Source of the DNA: an uncultured Eubacteriales bacterium
Lineage (GTDB): Bacteria; Bacillota; Clostridia; Oscillospirales; Oscillospiraceae
Reading direction: 5' to 3'
Length of the DNA stretch: 6,035 nt
NCBI GenBank assembly: GCA_905210385.1
Contig: CAJLWS010000097.1
Location: forward strand, 1-6,035
The notes beneath the pieces are model-generated. The model did no database searches and was not told the DNA's origin. It saw only the letters and a program-made list of their open reading frames with translations. Position numbers and translations under genes: made by a program. Of this stretch, positions 4,646 to 6,035 are shown in pieces (the stretch's first letter is position 1; each line of letters begins with the position of its first letter).

Positions 4646-6035
4646 GACATGTACTGCATCAACTAGGGACATACAAGCGAGATACCTTCCTGTGCATTGG
4701 CCTGACGGCGATGGAGGTAGTTATGGAGATCCTGCTGCCGCTGATCACCTCCCTGATCATCGACGAGGGGCTGGAGGCCAGCAACCTTCCCGCCGTGTAC
4801 CGCTATGGTATCCTGATGGTGGCCATGGCCTTTCTCAGCCTGGCCTTCGGCGCGCTGGCGGGCAAGTTTGCCGCCAGCGCGGCATCCGGGCTGTCGGCCA
4901 ACCTGAGAGAGGCCATTTACAATAACATTCAGACCTTTTCCTTTTCTAACATCGACAAGTTCAGCGTGCCCGGTCTGGTGACCCGGATGACCACGGATGT
5001 CACCAACGTGCAGAATGCGTTTATGATGATCATCCGCGTGGCAGTGCGGGCCCCTTTGAACCTGATTTTCAGCTACGCCATGTGTATCTACATCAGCCCC
5101 ACGCTGTCCCTGACCTTCCTGATCGCGGTGGTCTTCCTGCTGGTGGTTCTCGGAGCCATCATGGTTGCTACCATGCGCATTTTCGACCGGGTGTTCAAGA
5201 AGTATGACGAGCTGAACGCCAGCGTCCAGGAAAACGTGTCCGCCATCCGGGTGGTAAAAGCCTTCGTCCGGGAGGACTATGAGAACAACAAGTTCGCGAA
5301 GGCCTCCGCCAATCTCTACAAGCTGTTCGTCAAGGCGGAGGGACTGCTGGCTTTCAACAACCCCGCCATGATGGTCGCCATCTACTTCTGCATCATCATG
5401 GTGTCCTGGCTGGGGGCTCAGTTCGTGGTGGGTGGGACGCTGACCACCGGCAACCTTACCAGCCTGTTCAGCTACATCATGTCCTTGCTCATGAGCCTGA
5501 TGATGCTCTCCATGGTGGTGGTGATGATCACGATGTCCCTGGCCAGTATCCGGCGGATTGACGAGGTGCTCAGTGAGACCCCGGACCTGAAGAATCCCGC
5601 CGACCCCGTGGAGACGGTGGAGAACGGAAGCATCGACTTCAACCACGTGAACTTCTCCTATAAGCACGGCAGCGGCAAGAATGCCCTGAGCGGCATCGAC
5701 CTGCACATCAGGTCGGGGGAGACTATCGGCGTCATCGGCGGCACCGGATCGGGCAAGAGCAGCCTGGTCAACCTGATCTGCCGACTGTACGATGTGGACA
5801 GCGGCTCGGTAGAGGTGGGTGGCCGGGACGTGCGGGAGTACGACATGGAGGCCCTGCGCAACCAGGTGTCCGTGGTGCTCCAGAAGAACACCCTGTTCTC
5901 CGGCACCATCCTGGACAACCTGCGCTGGGGCAACCCGGACGCCACCGAGGAGGAGTGCGTGGAGGCCTGCCGGGCGGCCTGCGCCGACGAGTTCATCGAC
6001 CGAATGCCCGACGGATACCACACCCGCATCCAACG
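4642..6035 (+). CDS. ABC exporter half-transporter (membrane domain plus ATPase), 3' end missing
   Basis: This frame starts at GTG 4642 and runs open to the right edge, giving 464 residues of an expected 570-600. Residues 1 to about 305 form a type IV exporter membrane domain with six hydrophobic spans (roughly 15-40, 55-80, 131-151, 155-178, 238-263 and 272-300). The long cytoplasmic loop carries the conserved SVQENVSAIRVVKAFVRE (194-211). The ATPase domain begins near 330: A-loop Tyr340, Walker A GGTGSGKSS (366-374) and Q-loop Gln414 in VVLQKNTLFSGTI. The LSGGQ signature, Walker B and H-loop lie beyond the window. Relatives export drugs, lipids or peptides across the cytoplasmic membrane as dimers. 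In Firmicute MarR-ABC operons a second half-transporter commonly follows, so a heterodimer is possible. The substrate is not predictable from sequence. The gene overlaps the marR stop by the GTGA tetranucleotide. Confidence 0.94.
   Translation, partial: MRHVLHQLGTYKRDTFLCIGLTAMEVVMEILLPLITSLIIDEGLEASNLPAVYRYGILMVAMAFLSLAFGALAGKFAASAASGLSANLREAIYNNIQTFSFSNIDKFSVPGLVTRMTTDVTNVQNAFMMIIRVAVRAPLNLIFSYAMCIYISPTLSLTFLIAVVFLLVVLGAIMVATMRIFDRVFKKYDELNASVQENVSAIRVVKAFVREDYENNKFAKASANLYKLFVKAEGLLAFNNPAMMVAIYFCIIMVSWLGAQFVVGGTLTTGNLTSLFSYIMSLLMSLMMLSMVVVMITMSLASIRRIDEVLSETPDLKNPADPVETVENGSIDFNHVNFSYKHGSGKNALSGIDLHIRSGETIGVIGGTGSGKSSLVNLICRLYDVDSGSVEVGGRDVREYDMEALRNQVSVVLQKNTLFSGTILDNLRWGNPDATEEECVEACRAACADEFIDRMPDGYHTRIQ

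Noticed and set aside
4663..6033. A 456-codon open frame on the minus strand, rich in histidine and glutamine
   Set aside because: It is the mirror of the ABC exporter gene: G/C-ending codons such as ATG and GTG read backwards as His codons. It has no recognisable domain, while the plus strand encodes clear Walker A and Q-loop motifs.
1..6035. CRISPR array, tRNA/rRNA, insertion sequence or phage features
   Set aside because: No regularly spaced repeats, cloverleaf, transposase, or terminal inverted repeats were seen on either strand.

Overview
The window holds eight protein-coding genes, two of them cut by the window edges. The suggested host is an anaerobic Firmicute of the class Clostridia, possibly an Oscillospiraceae-type gut bacterium. 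The reasons are a fairly GC-rich coding style, purine-rich AGGAGG ribosome sites, frequent GTG and TTG starts, a biotin-dependent sodium-pumping decarboxylase of the short Gram-positive type, and a compact MarR-ABC exporter operon. The taxonomic guess is inference, because no rRNA or tRNA gene is present.

Bases 1-2821, plus strand, look like one transcription unit. It starts with the tail of a biotin carrier protein that carries the biotinylation motif EAMKM. Next come the membrane beta subunit of a Na+-translocating decarboxylase (169-1254) and a 44-residue single-span OadG-like subunit (1270-1404). Together these form the membrane half of a decarboxylase that would take CO2 from carboxybiotin and export Na+. 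The carboxyltransferase that fixes the substrate lies upstream, outside the window. The series continues with a carboxymuconolactone decarboxylase-like (AhpD-fold) protein that lacks the usual CxxC pair (1479-1892). It ends with a beta-hydroxyacid dehydrogenase of the 3-hydroxyisobutyrate dehydrogenase family (1922-2821). The last two genes use visibly more A/T-ending codons than the pump genes and may have joined the operon separately. A plausible but unproven reading is that the dehydrogenase and the CMD-like protein process a hydroxyacid or semialdehyde whose carboxylated product feeds the sodium pump.

Bases 2822-3102 separate two convergent genes. The gap holds two strong hairpins: a perfect 17-bp stem at 2899-2936, and a 12+5-bp stem at 2985-3026 that runs into TTTT on the minus strand. 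They probably end the two converging transcripts. I see no gene in the gap.

Bases 3103-6035 form a regulatory and export module. A LysR-type regulator (minus strand, TTG start at 3990) is divergent from a MarR-type regulator (GTG at 4160). The MarR gene is translationally coupled by a GTGA overlap to an ABC exporter half-transporter that runs off the right edge. In the 169-bp divergent region the two candidate promoters have touching -35 boxes. A dyad with the LysR-type T-N11-A pattern lies near the lysR start, and a second dyad lies just after the marR start point. The likely picture is a locally controlled drug or metabolite exporter with two regulators competing over one short stretch.

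Nothing here clearly amounts to an undescribed system. The best leads are the pump operon extended by a Cys-less CMD protein and a dehydrogenase, and the back-to-back lysR/marR promoters.
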